Source: Pomacea canaliculata (Eukaryota > Mollusca > Gastropoda > Architaenioglossa > Ampullariidae). Taken from it: a stretch of 64,000 nt of DNA. This document shows, one piece after another, positions 36,833 to 49,000 of this stretch. Below the pieces are notes generated by a model. The model worked only from the letters and a program-made list of their open reading frames with translations, searched no databases and was not told the DNA's origin. The stretch is taken from the NCBI RefSeq assembly GCF_003073045.1, contig NC_037595.1, forward strand, positions 4,018,227-4,082,226, in the 5' to 3' direction. A program made the translations under genes and the position numbers. Numbering within the stretch: the stretch's first letter is position 1; the number at the start of each line of letters is the position of its first letter.

Positions 36833-39800
36833 CTAAATGAAAGGAAAATACCTTGGATTAAGAAGCACAAATCTGAAAAAAGCACTTCAAAATTTGTATA
36901 CATGATTTAGCTTTTTGTGCCTTTTATTCCCAAGCTTTCAAATCTCCAAAAAAATAAACCTATTCAGTTTTAAGTAAACGTACACGTTTTAGAACTTCTA
37001 AAACCTTTTTTGCAATCATGCTAAAACTTAAAATTTTGCATTTAAGTCAAAAAATTAAAATTATAAAGATATTACTTTCCAAAAGCATACTTCATACCTT
37101 CAAAAACTTTCTTGAAAATTCAACCCATTGAGGAATGAAACTGTTTAATGCGTGGAATGGTTTGACCAATGATGACAGAATGACTTCTTTTGGTGATTTT
37201 CTTCCTTGCTTGCACCTACAAACATAATTTAATTTAGAAGTTAAAAATGTTATGTTGGTACCAGATTTTCAAAACAAGATTGAATCACTGCAATTAGTGA
37301 TTTAAACAGAAAATGGATGTATCATAAAATATAGTTGTATTCAAATTTTGGACAAATCTTTATAAGTTCCATGCATTTATAAGCTAGACTGTTCTTGTTA
37401 TCACTTCCAATTAACTTTTTTATTAATCAAAAATTTATATTAACAATTTCTTTATTATCAAAAATTTATTGCATTAACATATTATGGCCAAATCAGTGCC
37501 CACATCCATCTCCAGCACAAAATAAATCTAAATCTTGTAACATTGTTTTGCACATTCAGAGACTTGATTTACAGGTTATTAACTTTTGTAGGAAAAATAA
37601 TTTTAAATAGAAACTATACCCCTTTTTTTTTAACTGAAAGCTTTGACCAATATGTTGTAAGCAACAAATTATATCCAGAAATAAACTATATCCAACAACT
37701 TACCATCTGGAAATCAAGCGACACCAGGCCACTCGACAGTTTGGCAAATCACATTCATTATAATGTTGATAAAGCAACTTCAAAACCATCTCATTTTCTT
37801 TTGATAATTTGTGTCCTATTTTGATAGCCTCTTTCAAGTTATTTATACTTTTCTGCAACTGTAACAAAAAAATTCTATTTTATTATCCTGCAGATAAGAT
37901 ACATGAACTTTGCTTACCAATACTGAGAGGAGAAAACAGATATTTTAGACCAAGTGCTGAGGCTATGCCAAATCTAATATAGAGAGCACAAAACCAATGA
38001 CTGTCAAATCACAGTCATCACCCTTATAAGACACCAGGAACCTGCTTGGAACCATGAAGTGGTACAAACATGTCTGGTTTTGCCATGTAACTTGGTTCGA
38101 CATAATCTAAAACTATCCTTCAGAGTACCTTGGAGTGAGGGGCTCAATGCTGAGGTAGATCAAGGAAGAACTAGCTGGAAAGCTGGTCAAGGAATGGACT
38201 GGTCTTTCCAAGTAGGTATGGAAGGTTTTGTGAGACACAAGATCCAGTACTAGGGCTCATAGCTTCCTGTTTCCCAGTGTGGTTGTTGTCACAAGTTAAG
38301 AAGGGAAATGGGGGAATAGGTAATAAAAAACAAAAGCCTCATAAATGCCATTACAAATAACAGGGTGTGGATTTTCTTTACTGCTAAGTGGGAAATGTAC
38401 TTAGGTCAAAGCTGAAAAAAAAATCCTTTAAAAATGTTTGACTTTAAATTCAACAATATTTAAGGGAAACAAAAGGCAACATATTCACCTCAGCACAGGT
38501 AAGGTCATCACAGTTCTTTTCACAACACTGGGAGCAGCCGATAATGCACTCCATATAGCTGCTACCAACACCAGTTCCAAAGCTACTGCCAGATGGATAA
38601 TTCTTACTGTAGAATATGCTTTCATGCTGATTCACATACTGAAAACACACACATACATGCTAATTAAAAGTGTGACAAATATAATAAGACTTCATTTATC
38701 CCAGAGGGCTATTCCAATCAGCTCGATATGAAAGCACAAAATAATACAACATATCCATATTTTCCAAACAGACTCATACATTTATGGTTCAGACAGCAGC
38801 ATTCATTCACACACAGTAACATTCAGAAGTCACAGAGCTGAAATAACGAAGAACAGCCTCAATCTGTTGGTCCTGCTCTTGTCCCTCACCGATAAGGTTG
38901 TAAAACCAGATAAAAGAGAAAGACAGCAAGCTCTCTATGTGCGATCTATGAAAGAGATGAAGAAATTACTGGGAGAAAAAGAAAGACTTCAGCTTCCGGA
39001 GAAGGAAGAGGCGCTGTTGAGCCTTCTCCATGACAGCTTGAGTGTTGGGATCCCACCGAAGTTTCCTATCAAAGATGGTGCCCAAGTATATCAAAGTAGG
39101 GACAATTTCCACCTTGTTGTAAATAACACTTATGGGACTTGGTGGAGAATTCCAACAGAAATCAAAGACAATTCTTTGGTCTTACATTAAATAAGAAATT
39201 GTCATCACACAAGGCAATAAATTCATCCAAATCTACACCATTGATATCTACTGGCCCACTAAGAAGAGAAAGTAGTGCAGCGTCATCAGAGAATTTGACA
39301 AGATATTGACTCTCATTGTTACTGTGATAACTGTTGGTATACAGAATAAAGACAAGTGAAGATAAAACACAGCCTTGGAGTGAGCCATAGCACGCTGTGA
39401 TAGTCAGAAAAAGTGCCATTGACAATGCTTCCTTAGCTGTAATACGTCATTTTTTAAGAATGGTTTGACGCAGCATTTAGACTGTAATAACTATCTTGCT
39501 TTCTGACTTTGCTAAATATTTTTGGATCCTGTCAGAGAGTAATATACTGTTCAGAAGGTTAATCAACATTACCACCTGAAATAAAGTTTCCTCCATCTAT
39601 ACAAATAACACTTATTTCTATAGAAAAAAGCTTCCAAATATTCAAATAGTCCAAACCAGTCAAAAACTGCAAGGAAATCATTCCATTTCAAATTTTGTGG
39701 AGAAAATAGCCATGGACACATTCAAACAGTTCTCCCTCACCACCCTCTCTCACTCACATGCACACACCCTTTGATTATTTTTGAACTCACCTCTGTTACA

Positions 39801-42800
39801 ACAGCTGGAAGTGTCTGCTGTTTTGCTGCTTGGGTGGTAGTGGAATTGGGCTGTTGAACCTCAGGGTTCAAAATGACAAAGGACTCACTTAAAGTTTCTG
39901 CCTGACTCCTTTGTTCATCTATTCTTGAATTAGCAAACGGACGATGTGACTGAGATGAAGGAAGAATGTGGCCTCCTTGAGCAGATTTTGTGGCTAAAGT
40001 CTTGGCATCAGCAACAGGTGGACATGTTATGCCCAAGGCATTTAGGACACCTGGAAAAATATGTCTCAGTTTTCACAGTAGTTTATTTAGACCTTAAGGG
40101 ATCTTCACATCTCTGCAAAATCTCTTTTGTCAGCAATAAATCTGCCATTGCAGCAATGGTTTCTCATCTCTCATAAGGTTTTCACTGATGTCTGGAACAG
40201 GCTTTTTTTCTGAATGCTTAAATCAACAATCTGATTTTGTTTCCTTAATGTCTGATTCAAAGAATGAACAATGTATGAAACAGTGTATTCCATAAGTATG
40301 CATGACCTATGCCAACATAATGCAAAAAAAGATGGGCAAGAAAAAAAGGAAACAATTAACATATTAACTTTTTTCATATGAAGTATACACCGAAGATAAG
40401 TGCATAAGCAGATAGAAAGAAGAGTTATTTTCAAGGGCATTAGTGGTTGAGATGTGTACAAAGAGAAAAAGTCAAGAAGAGTAAAGTACACATAACAAAG
40501 TGTAGCCATCCTATAGTTAGTGCAAGCATAAACCAGCAACCTTAACTTTCAGACAGAAACTGTGTTGTATAGTAAAACTATGTGAGTCCCACTGTTTTTA
40601 CTTCTTTGAAGCTTATCAAACAAGAAGATATGAAAACAAAAAAAATAAGGCCTAATCTAATCTGTTAGACAACAGTCTAATTCAGATAAAGCAAACCCAT
40701 GTATAAGCTTTTCATTAAGTGAAATCAACTGTCAGTTAAAGTCCTTGATCCCAAAGAGTTCAAGAGAATGGATTTGCAATGAATAACTGCTTTACAATGT
40801 TTTAGTAGAGTAGATAATATGGTAGATGCAAAATTAGCTCAAATTTTACACGGAGGAGGATGGGAGCAGCAGCAAAGGGCACATTCAGCCTACACTACAG
40901 TAGCAATGTTGGGTGGAGCTATGAACATGAGTGTGATGATGTTTGTATTGCATAAATCATGATTTTTCCGGTGGTGTTTTATTACTTCAGCTTGTTTCTT
41001 GGGCAGATAATATGATAATATAAAGTCATTTTTAGTTTCTTCAGGACTACTCATTAAATGGTTGAATGGATCATTGACAGTTGGCCCCCTACAATCATTT
41101 TTCCCCAAAAAACTTTTGGAGTCTCAGAAAGTGATATTGTTCACATGGGGTAGCAAAAGACACAGATAACAATAGATGGTCAGAAGCTAGTAAAATGATC
41201 TCTTTAACAATAACCAGCTTTATTAATTACAATGGGGAATTATAACTTGGAAAGTGGGTTCAGTAATGAAAAAAGAAATCCTAAGTACAAGATAAGGCAA
41301 GTGATGCATCATCGCAAAACACAAAAAGACACATAAGCACATATCTAAAACCATTCTTAAGGCACACCTACCGCATCATACACCTGCACACACACACAAC
41401 CAACATTTCCTCTTTGGTTAAGAAGCTAAACTACTGAAAGCATAAAAGATTTCAAGTGCTGATTACTCCAGCATCTTAGTATAGCATAACATTTGGCTGA
41501 ATTCAATAAAATTCTCTTGCTAGGACATGTTTTGGTATGGATAAAATACTCGAAGCTTTTCTGACAATTTCCTGATCACAAAAAGAAACCAAATCCTTTT
41601 GCTTGACACCAATAACTTTAGAACAAATTTGGATAATACTGTTCAAACAGTTTCTATCACAGATAATCAAACTGTGCAACCAACGGTTTAGTTTGCAAAG
41701 ACAGTATGCTCTTTAATGACACATTTAGTGGTATGTTCAGTGTTTACATCTGTTTGTCATGTGCATCACAACTATTATCTCCGACATCAGAAATTAGTTT
41801 TCACAGTAATACCACAAAATTCACTATTTAACATAACACTTTAAAGAGTGAGCATTTCAAATCACACAAGCAATTAAATATAAGGCTAATAAAAGGGGAT
41901 GACTAACCTGGAGGCACTAACTGCTTTAGTGTTTGTGGAGATCCTTCTGTTGGAAAAAATGGACTTCTTGGGGATGGTGATAAGGCTTCTTGCATATTGT
42001 TCTTTAACCATTCGAACACATCTGCCATATCTTCCTTTGCAGGGTCAAAATTTTGCATTCTTTCCATGAATATTCTTTCAAAGAACTCACGCTGGCATTC
42101 TTCATTTGTTTTTGGAGAAAATTTTGTCTGGTACAAAGAAGCTTCTGCTGGTATGCTTCTCTTGACAGTAAACGATCCTACAGTGTCTTGAGAAGGACAT
42201 TTCTGCCTGAATGGCAGATCAGTGAATTTGAAATCATCTGCACTTGAAGAAGCACTGAGGCATTCATCATCATCTTGTTTTGTTATGCATTCCATGCAGC
42301 CTCTTCCCCTATCTGCCATAACAATGCTTTGATCAGGTATTTCTGCTGTGCTACTAAAATCTGGTGTCCGAGATGTCGCGCTCACGTCTGCTCTCTGATG
42401 AAGAACAGACTGAGTTTCACTTTCCTTCTTATAAGTACACTGACCCTGACAATGAGCCTCATTTGCTTCCCTTTGGACACTCGCAGTGGGATCTTTATGA
42501 CACGCCCCCCAGCAAAACTTATCCGCTTCATCACTGCTATGTATACTTCCATCTACAATCATTGATGTGCATGCAATATCAGAGGTCTCAAACTGACCAT
42601 CATTACTGCCTTCACCATCATCATCAAGCCTTGTCATCTCTGGTAAGCTCATAAGGGAAATTTGTCGCTCCAAAGGTTCCTCCAATATGACAGACTCTTG
42701 ATCACTAATTGTTGAATGAGTGCTTGCCTGCGAGGTACGCGATCCATCTGACAGCGATCCATATCCACTGCTTCGAAAATGATTGCGGCGTTCCCTTCCT

Positions 42801-43501
42801 TCTGGAGATATTAAATTCTTTATATCTGCTGTTGATAGATCTTCGAAAGTGACAGACTTTTTTCTTCTGCCAGTGGTTGCTGTGTTCAAACATTTTTCAT
42901 AGTGTACCTGGCCTTCAAACAGCCTTTTTGTCTCATTACCATTAACAACACTGCTACAGCTACTGTCCTTTGGCACTTTAGTTGTGTTTGATTCTGTACC
43001 AGCATCCTGTTCCTTCCCTTCGTTGTTCACCTTTAAGATGCTAACATTCCTTGTGTGTCCACACCAACATTTTAAGAAATTATTTTTGCTTAAAATATCC
43101 GGAGAGCTTTCATCAGGCTGACAACTAGCTTCTTGAATAACATCTGGAAGCTTAGCTGGAACGCTGAGACTCCTTTGGTGAAGGAGTATTCTTGCTCTTC
43201 CAACATTATGCCAGTTTTCTGGAAACACAGAGTCTTCAGTTGCCTGTCCATCATCTGGAATATCTATAGAATCAGCTTTAGCTGTGAAACTAGAAATGTT
43301 AGGCAACCGGTTCCTAGAAGATGCAGATTTTTCATCATTTTGTACTGACAGTTCACCCAAATATGACACTGATGTTGGCTCACTAAATCTGTGAGTACAA
43401 TTACAAGACGCTTTGGGCTTCCACAAGTGACTCTTTCTACTTTCTTCCAAGGAGTTACAGTGGACCTGAATGTTTTCATCACTTTTGTACAAAGATGACA
43501 T
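31366..43501 (-). CDS. TAZ-like zinc-finger pseudokinase, complete, 12 coding exons
   Basis: Coding exons: 43501-41908, 40050-39791, 38638-38489, 37858-37704, 37215-37098, 36832-36683, 35446-35293, 34557-34426, 34163-34027, 33645-33511, 32635-32561, 31449-31366. All junctions are GT-AG and in phase, giving 1047 aa; the start context is ATCACCATGT. Residues 1-531, in one exon, are Ser/Thr/Asp/Glu-rich and probably disordered (e.g. SSGYGSLSDGSRTSQASTHS), with many potential phosphosites. Residues 649-720 hold a Cys cluster and an HCCC motif like CBP/p300 TAZ fingers. Residues from about 780 form a kinase fold with beta-3 Lys808 (VLKM) but no glycine loop, HRD replaced by YLC and DFG by NLT. The closing segment LLKGCWERSPKQRPLLKEM is typical of kinase helices H-I. 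I do not recognise the family. Inactivity as a kinase is inferred; a scaffold or regulator role would fit. Confidence 0.85.
36056..36222. mobile_element. MITE with perfect 13-bp terminal inverted repeats
   Basis: This is a 167-bp element bounded by CAGGGCTTCTGCT and AGCAGAAGCCCTG, with internal GGGGTCC/GGGGACCCC repeats and a GCGTACTGTACGC palindrome near the right end. The flanks share AAGAT, but an exact 8-bp duplication is not clear. It is non-coding and lies in a pseudokinase-gene intron. It is probably hAT-like by its ends. Confidence 0.7.
37704..38638 (-). other. TAZ-like zinc-binding region of the pseudokinase
   Basis: Two exons encode a Cys cluster (C649, C653, C656, C657, C661, C666), a predicted helix, and HYNECDLPNCRVAWC (H700, C704, C709, C714). 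The spacing H-x3-C-x4-C-x4-C equals that of TAZ fingers in CBP/p300, including the small/Pro residue pattern between the last cysteines. Only one complete HCCC set is clear, so this may be a single or degenerate TAZ module. Confidence 0.6.
38870..39430 (-). mobile_element. LINE reverse-transcriptase relic in a pseudokinase-gene intron
   Basis: The - strand encodes GSLQGCVLSSLVFILYTNSY and YLVKFSDDAALLSLLSG, corresponding to the (Q)GxxLSPLLF and FADDT motifs of LINE reverse transcriptases. A frame-shifted continuation (PTLIYLGTIFDRKLRWDPNT, LFLLRKLKSF) follows. The catalytic FADD reads FSDD. Stops and shifts make it inactive. It is inserted in the sense direction between coding exons 2 and 3. 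Confidence 0.82.
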
Positions 43502-44567
43502 GGTGATGATGTCAGCTCAAAACAGGAACAAAAAGAAAAACAGCTGAAGCTTTTGTTAGTCAGCTCTGGTATTAGCACTGCTTGAAGCAGTTATGACCAT
43601 GAATCTGATTATCGTCATGATTTCAATGTCCATTTCATACAGTTTATTGTTCACTTACATCGTTAAAGTGTTACAAGAAAAGTGATTATGATAAAGTAAT
43701 TGGTTCAGCTTGTGATGGAAATTCATTGTAGTTGTACTTCAGTCCCCGCACCACCAAAATCCTTTAATTCAGAGTGCTGAAGACAGCTAAGAACTTAAAA
43801 TATATGTGTAGATCAAACCCAGGATATCACATATCATTCGTGGAATGGGAAGATCCAATTAATTCGTCATGTCACTCTGGGGTTGGTTTTTTTTCCTGGT
43901 ATCTTTTTATTTGTTGTACTATAACTACTGGAACAACAATCCCCAGCAGCAAACAGCCACCAAGTCTTCTGTTTCCGATGTCTCTGAAAACAAAACACAA
44001 ATATTTTTTATAAGTAACGTCTGTCCGGTATTTGATTAAGTATACATTTCTGCAACCATGCAGTCATTTGACTAAAAACAAAAATAGTGCGGAACGTATT
44101 GTATAACTAAAAAAAAAAATCACCCAATCTACATTACCTGAATCATGTATTTTACATCAGCCAGTTAATCAATGCAACGTTTATGTTTCATCTACTTTCA
44201 GTAACAATTACACTTACGCCGAAGTCCCGAACTAATTAAGTAGATCACAACACGGAAGTGTAAACACAACAAATCAAGAAAATATTTTTTTCTTTTGAAC
44301 CAACTTCTCTTATAAATTACAGAAAGCACTTTTCAATCTTGCAGTGAAGTAACCAATTATGGTATTATGTGCATTCATGCATCGTGGTAATACCTGTAAT
44401 GTTTTCCTGGAGCTGAAGCCTTGGGTGGAAAACATTTCCGAGAAAACACTTGCCAGGGACATGAGGGTGATCTGCCCTTGAACTAAGCAGCCAATCAGAC
44501 GCCGCCGTCTGCTCATTGATGTACACATGGAGGTCATTTTAAACAGCGGCTTCGACGCTTGAATTTT
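43502..44567. promoter_or_regulatory. Divergent promoter region between the pseudokinase gene and TTK
   Basis: The two genes point away from each other: the pseudokinase ATG is at 43501 (- strand) and the first TTK exon ends at 44615 (+ strand). Within the roughly 1 kb between are an ETS-like CGGAAGTG at 44253-44260, a TTTGAA hexamer at 44294-44299 (the CHR motif of cell-cycle genes, but weak evidence alone) and a GC-rich patch near 44500-44560. Transcription starts are not fixed, and part of this stretch is 5' UTR of one or both genes. Confidence 0.55.
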
Positions 44568-46026
44568 ATGCAGACGACATAGGCAAAACTAACCAGTTTT
44601 TTTACCGTTGTAAAGGTAAGTTGTTTTATGTATTGTGACTTTCTGTCAATAACATTTGTGGTCTTACTTTTTTAATGCAAACACATTTTTAAATTTGTAA
44701 AGTTGTGATCCCGATGTTTTATTTACTTGCTGACAATGATCTGTTCACTATTACTTCTGCGTATTTATTTGTTGTTGTTTTTTTATTTATTTAATTATAA
44801 ACGAAATGCAGATGCACAACGAGTTGCTCATTCCCGACTAACGTTAAATATCCTCCAAATCCAAACTCAATCTCTTTTTTTGGCTTTGACGGTTAATAAA
44901 GCAAGCATGCGAAATTCGGCTCTATCCTTTATTAAATGGACATTAATTACTGTAATTGTAACTAAATATATTTTTGAAACGTTTTGACCGTCGCCAAAGC
45001 CTTATCACAGCCTTGAGTATCCCTTTAAACAGGGCACGAGACCTAGGCAATTATAGCCCAATTCCCTCTTTAACAAGAAATATATGTAGCATTAATTTGA
45101 ACGAGAAAGATAACATATTATTCTGCGATAGCTTTGTCACTATGTGTATGTATTTTACGTTAGGGCTCTTGAATATTAGATATTATTCCACATGCAGAAT
45201 GGCTGACGGTATTGTGGTATCGCTTCTGGATTCATGATGGCTCGCTCCTCGTAAACCACCAATCTCTCCCCCATTAATTTTGCATATATGACTTGCTATT
45301 CTGCATTAACACTTTCTCAATAGACACTGGTACAGCTAGATCACATCTGATAAAGATAGTCTCATGGCTGGTCTTTCACCATCTGATTTTTAAGGCATCT
45401 TAAACATAAGCCATGGTTCTCCCATCATTCATTTGTGGTACCAGTTATTGGGGGAACCCTTCATCCCACAGCAGTCAATGATAGCAGAGCACAGCCATGC
45501 TGGTCAGGTTAAATTTTTCTGTAAACTGATCATTGTCAGTGTAATCCCCCCCAAAATATTGAAAAGCTTAGAGAAATGAATCAAAACTCAAATGTCTTGA
45601 CCTATTTTTATTTTTAATCTTTACTCTAATTGTAATGTTTTTTTCTGCATTTTTTTCATACTTTTTAAAGGTTTCTGAGTCAATTTTGCCTCTAAAGAAG
45701 CTAAAAATAAAATTTGATCTTGCTGAGACTGTATATAAGTGCATACAAATGCATGACCATAAAATAGCTAAAATCTGCACCGTGGAAGTAAATTCATGCT
45801 TATAGTAACTTGTACTAAAACATTCTTTTACAAGTCATGCATGTAAAAAATAGTTGTTAATGTTTTACAGCTTATTTTGCTTTTTTAATGCATCAATTAT
45901 ACTTATCAATAATTGTGATAAATTATGTATATGAATTATTAAAAGTTTTATTTATAAGTATATGTGAACGATTGCTTTCATTTTATAATTTCTGCTGCAG
46001 TGTGTATCCAGATTTTTCAAACCTCC

Positions 46027-49000
46027 ATGGCATTATCACTCGAAGCCATTAAGGCAAAGTTGCATAGGTTCAAGATGCAACAGGAGCTTGAATTAGAAGG
46101 GGACATTACTCCATCTCTCACACAAGACCCTGTGGCACACGTACAGACAAGACCCTCAGACACTGATACTGGCCATTCACATGATTTATCAGATGCTAAT
46201 GTGCTGACCATACCATCTTACAAAGGACAGCAAGAATTCCACAACATACATCCAAACAAGGCAAATTATACCAGCAGCCAGAATAAAGACATTGAACATG
46301 GATCTGCTGCCAATGGGAGCAACATGTATTCAGTCTCAGCTGTTTCTTCAATGCCAAAAATACAGTACAGTCTGACGAGCAACAGTGCACAATCAGCCAT
46401 AGACTTTGTGGGCAGGTACACAGGTTCTATTGTGGAGAAAGCTGAACAACCAACCAATTCATTTGAACAGAGTGGAAACAAAGCCAAATCCAAGTCCTTA
46501 ATCTTCCATGATGGTACCTCAACCAGAGAAAATACTGGAACAGCAACATTTGAAGTTGAAGGTAAGATGGCAGATGTAAATGTGTGTGAGGATAACATAT
46601 TGATGAGAACTATTTCTTCTCCTTTCTGAAAAGATGTTTTCAATCCTGTTGACTGACAGCTAATATTGATGTTGTCTTCTGTAGATAGAACATGAACATT
46701 GAAGTCAAAACTGGTTCCATTTTTTTTTTTTATGTCATACTGGAAATGGAAATACTTAAGCAGGGGGGGGGGGGGAATTGGTGTTTTACGCCGTGTCAGC
46801 AGCTAAGGCTATATTACGGCAAGCAGCCAGCCCTGTAAACAGATGCCACATGCAGAGAAAGATCAGCGTGCCCGAGACGAGAAATGAACTCAGGGCAGCC
46901 AAAGTTCACTGTATTGGTGACAGGCGCTAACATCGCTAACCGTTGCGCCACCGGACCGCTACTTAAGCAGAGCTTGCTTTCTATCACTTGGGATGCTTAA
47001 GATTTTTGTGAATTTTAGGGTTTTTCCTTTTAGAAAATTGTGTAATAAATGTTTCCTTTTTATTTATTTTTTTATACCATAGGCTATTTTTTTATAACTT
47101 GTATCTTTGTAACAACCTCTGTATATCACTTTTTAAAATTTAAGTAGGAAGCTGGATCAAGGTTGATAAATAACATTCGTTTCATATTAAATTTAGACTG
47201 TCTGAGCACTTTTTAAGTCATTCACAACAGATTGCTATTTTTGTTGATTGTAATTTTTTTTTTCATGGATATAAAGGTGAAGATTTTAGTTAGGATGCTA
47301 AATCTTCATAGATTTAATGGATCAACATTTTTATGGGTGAAATATGTTAAACAACAAACCATGTAATCTATTTGGTTTGCAGTGAAAGCTTGTGATTTTT
47401 TTATGCTGTGGACATGCATAATTCTCACAGTCTAAAAAGGAATAAATGTAAGCAGTGAAACTGTGCTTAGTTATATGCATGACATTTTTAATGTGCCTGT
47501 TTTTTGTGGGTTTTTTGTTTTGTTTTGTTTTTTGTTTTTTGAGGATATAGTGATTCAGTCAGTTCCCAGTGATTATGCTCTTGTTTCAGACCACATAGCA
47601 CGCATGAAGCAAATTGAAAAAGAAGGTAACTCACCTCAAGAATGGAAAGCCTACATCACATTCTTAAAAACTATTCCCTCAGAAAACAACATCCTTAGCA
47701 AACCTTTGTCAGAGGCATACAGCAGAGCCTTTTATGTAAGTAATGGCAGTAAACCAAATTCATGTGGTGTGGTTTATACAGTATCATACAGGTTGGCATG
47801 TTTCAAGGTGGATGATTGTAACCTGAGCACAAATAATAAGACCAGTGATTAAACTTATTAGATTTGTTTTTTAATTTATAAAATTCTCTTATTGCAAAAC
47901 ACAGCTATATGGTAGGAGGTGCCAGGAGAGTTTGTCTTGGGCAGTGCACACAAATTTTTACTTTCTTTTTCAGTACAGGTTTAATTGTATATCTATGGTT
48001 ATTTGAAGCAAACTCAATAGTTCAGCTAGATTAATATGCAGATGATGCTGGCTTGGTTGATGTACCTGGAAAAGAGACTTTTCTCACCAGTATGATTCTT
48101 TCTGTTTTAGGGCATACTGAAAAACAGAGAGCACCGAGATAACGAAGCTTTTGCAAGCATCATCATGGAGTATGTGCAGTTCAAAAGGTGAGTGCTGCCT
48201 AAAGCTGCAATAACCTACATGGATATGTGAAAGAATGTTTTCAGTCAATGAATTGCTCGTTTGTGAAGTCTGGTGACCTTCTGATAAAGGTGCTATATAA
48301 ATGATCATTATTATTATTATTAAAGTAATCTAACAGCTTTTTAGAAAAGACAAATTATAGCTCAGTGGATCTGAGAGGTCCAGTGCTATGGTCAGGTGGA
48401 GGCAGGGGATCAAAAAAAGGGGGGGATGGGATGGATAGCATAGACATCTCTATCTTGATGAACAGGCCAGGTAAAGGTGGTAATCAAAATAGTCATGGTA
48501 CCCTTGATCTTGGAAATAATCAATGTATTAATAATGTATAAATATTAAAAAAGTATTAATATACATTTGTACAGGTCTTGCGTCTACAGAATACATTGTG
48601 TTAATGTAACCTGTATAGATCTTGTACCTGCAGAATACACTTTATTAATGTACATTTGTTCAGATCTGCTCTTGCTTACAGCGATCCGAAATGAATTAGA
48701 TGCTGTTGATGCAATCCTAGACATGGCTCGTTCACAAGTGCAGAATTATGCGGTAATTGTGGTGACAGCAGCTGAAATTAAATTGATGAAAGGTAAGGCA
48801 TTTTTCCCTGAGACAATTCAAACATTTGTTTGCTGTTTCCATAAACATGCATATTCATAGTATGTCTAGATGTTTTAATGTTAAGAATGACATTTTTATG
48901 ATAAAACCTGCTGGATTTTCTGGGGAGCTTATAATAGCTTCATTTTCCCAGTCTGTGAAATTTGCAAGTTCATCTATTAAGTGTATTTTTGTGTAGGTCT

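Noticed and set aside
39946..40176. + strand open frame over pseudokinase exon 2
   Set aside because: Complement of the coding exon 40050-39791 plus intron.
47544..47589. TTK exon 3 beginning at 47544
   Set aside because: It breaks the phase from exon 2; the acceptor TTGTTTCAG before 47590 restores it and matches the family.
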